Assembly: GCF_015209585.1 (NCBI RefSeq)
Contig: NZ_JADEYR010000002.1
Span: forward strand, 248,001 to 312,000
Reading direction: 5' to 3'
Source of the DNA: Brachybacterium epidermidis
GTDB lineage: Bacteria > Actinomycetota > Actinomycetes > Actinomycetales > Dermabacteraceae
DNA: 64,000 nucleotides
Position 1 is the stretch's first letter. The number at the start of each line of letters is the position of its first letter. A program made the position numbers and the translations under genes. The notes below the pieces were generated by a model. The model did no database searches. It had not been told where the DNA came from and saw only the letters and a list, made by a program, of their open reading frames with translations. Positions 62,661 to 64,000 of the stretch are shown here, piece by piece.

Positions 62661-64000
62661 GGTGGATTCAATCGGTGGATGCAACACCCTCTTGCTCGAG
62701 TGACTGTAGCTGCTCGGCGAACACCTCAGCTGGAGACTTCCAGTCGAGGACCTTCCGGGGACGATTGTTGACTGCCAGCGCGACCGCTTCGAGGTCCTGC
62801 GCAGTCCAGCGTGAGAGATCGGTACCCTTCGGGAAGTACTGACGTAGCAGCCCGTTCGTGTTCTCGTTCGTGGGCCTCTGCCACGGCGAGTGGGGATCGG
62901 CGAAGAACACCTTCGTGCCCGTCTCCACAGTGAACTGCGCATGCCCAGACAGCTCCTTGCCGCGGTCCCAGGTCAGCGTCTTGCGCAACTGCTGCGGCAG
63001 GGTCGTCATCGAGGCAGTCAAAGCAGCGTTCATCGCCACAGCGCCGTAGCCGGCCAGGGCGGGACCGTTCTTGACCCGCGGTGTCTGCCCGTAGCCGTCC
63101 AGCCGAGGCAGGTGCACCAGCAACGTGGCTCGGCTCTTGCGCTCAATGACGGTACCGATCGCGGACCGGTTCGTGCCGATGATCAGGTCACCTTCCCAGT
63201 GTCCTGGCACGGCGCGGTCGGCGGCTTCGGCGGGGCGTTCACTGAGGACCACATCCTCGGTCACGTGCCCTTGAGGCTTGTTCTTCGACCGGGCTCGGGG
63301 CACCCGCAGAGATCGGCCGGTGCGCAGGCAGGCGACCAGTTCTCGCTTGAGCGCGCCCCGGCCCTCGATGAACAGGGACTGGTAGATCGCCTCGTGACTG
63401 ATACGCATGGACTCATCCTCGGGGTAGTCGATCTCAAGCCGGTGTGAGATCTGCTCCGGACTCCACGCCGTGACCCACCGCCGGTCGGCCCGGCGTGGCT
63501 TCGACCTGCCCTTCCACGCCGGTACGTCCGGCCCAGCCACGATCGACCCATCTGGATGGCACACATCGCCGCTGAGCCGGTCCTGGACGTAGTTCCGTAG
63601 TTTCGGGTTCGCGACCAGCTTCGCGGTCTTCGGCCTCCGCGCCATCAGCTCCGCCTTCCACTGCGCGACCGAGGCCCGGTACTCCAGCTTCCCGCCGCGG
63701 GTAGCGGCGTTTCGACGCAGCTCGCGCGAGATGGTGGCCGGGTCGCGGTTGATCCTGCGCGCGATCTCGCGCACGCCCACCTGCTGAGCGTGCAGGACAG
63801 CGATCTCCTCCCGCTCAGGAAACGATAGATAACGTCCGCCAGGCTCGGTGAGTTCGATCGTCCTCATGCCGCCACCTTGTCGGAACCAGCGTGCCCCGAC
63901 GGCTGCAGACACGCCCACCTTCCCGGCTGCGTCCTCCGAGGAGCTTCCCGTCGCTATCTCTTTCCAGAACCTGCGTTCGATGCTGCGGCGCGTCTTCGGG
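62661..64000 (-). mobile_element. IS30-family element, right end outside the window
   Basis: The left boundary is where orfB similarity of the IS3 remnant stops (about 62660). The terminal sequence reads GGTGGATTCAATCGGTGGAT and then GCAACACC. The other end was not found up to 64000. Confidence 0.75.
62668..64000 (-). CDS. IS30-family transposase (5' end cut by window)
   Basis: At least 443 residues are visible. An N-terminal helix-turn-helix (SSEDAAGKVGVSAAVGARWF) precedes the start-like Met. A second one is the IS30 HTH (REIARRINRDPATISRELRR). The DDE catalytic region has GHWEGDLIIG, LTWDRGKELSGH and a Glu in PTNENTNGLLRQYF. The frame is open through the window edge, so the true start is outside. 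The part seen is intact and possibly active. Confidence 0.92.
   Translation of the reverse strand, partial: PKTRRSIERRFWKEIATGSSSEDAAGKVGVSAAVGARWFRQGGGMRTIELTEPGGRYLSFPEREEIAVLHAQQVGVREIARRINRDPATISRELRRNAATRGGKLEYRASVAQWKAELMARRPKTAKLVANPKLRNYVQDRLSGDVCHPDGSIVAGPDVPAWKGRSKPRRADRRWVTAWSPEQISHRLEIDYPEDESMRISHEAIYQSLFIEGRGALKRELVACLRTGRSLRVPRARSKNKPQGHVTEDVVLSERPAEAADRAVPGHWEGDLIIGTNRSAIGTVIERKSRATLLVHLPRLDGYGQTPRVKNGPALAGYGAVAMNAALTASMTTLPQQLRKTLTWDRGKELSGHAQFTVETGTKVFFADPHSPWQRPTNENTNGLLRQYFPKGTDLSRWTAQDLEAVALAVNNRPRKVLDWKSPAEVFAEQLQSLEQEGVASTD

Overview
The window is high-GC DNA from an actinomycete. The evidence is strong G/C third-position bias, many GTG/ATG starts overlapping stops, a CmtR-type metal sensor, an F420-dependent NADP reductase family protein and twin-arginine/lipobox signals. 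The gene mix would suit a Micrococcales member (for example a Brachybacterium-like organism), but that placement is inference. No rRNA, tRNA or CRISPR array was found.

Region 1 (1-8.7 kb): a heterodimeric ABC exporter (first partner cut by the window edge), a tributyrin-esterase-like hydrolase, an AAA ATPase, and an ArsR-like regulator coupled to a serine hydrolase whose 5' end carries two compensating frameshifts. Region 2 (8.8-12.2 kb): a small accessory island with a serine recombinase, a complete IS3-family element with inverted repeats and a 3-bp target duplication, a cmtR-cadD cadmium operon and a recombinase C-terminal remnant. Region 3 (12.2-38.9 kb): ordinary chromosome. It holds TetR, YciI, LysR, GT2, ornithine cyclodeaminase family, APH-like kinase, a LuxR/histidine kinase pair, F420-NADP reductase, YafJ-like amidotransferase, CPBP-like protein, a MacAB-like efflux system, a LacI-controlled sugar ABC importer, a CBS/CorC membrane protein, a HepT/MntA toxin-antitoxin pair and pyruvate oxidase.

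Region 4 (38.9-60.3 kb): a large surface-polysaccharide locus. A promoter and a long leader hairpin precede a tyrosine-kinase/chain-length protein. Eleven more genes on the + strand follow, each overlapping its predecessor by 4 to 11 nt: glycosyltransferases, a CMP-nonulosonate synthetase, a three-module NeuB fusion and a Wzy-like polymerase. A convergent - strand block holds two GT32-like paralogues, one broken by an in-frame amber codon, plus GT2 and GT4 enzymes. A PglK-like ABC flippase and one more GT4 follow. The pieces together could build, flip and polymerise a nonulosonate-containing polysaccharide; no initiating phosphoglycosyltransferase is present in the window.

Region 5 (60.1-64 kb): the far edge of the locus has decayed. 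A GT2 gene is truncated to 63 codons and is followed by nested insertion sequences: a broken IS256, an IS3 relative of the 9.5-kb element, a second IS3 remnant and an IS30 element that runs off the window.
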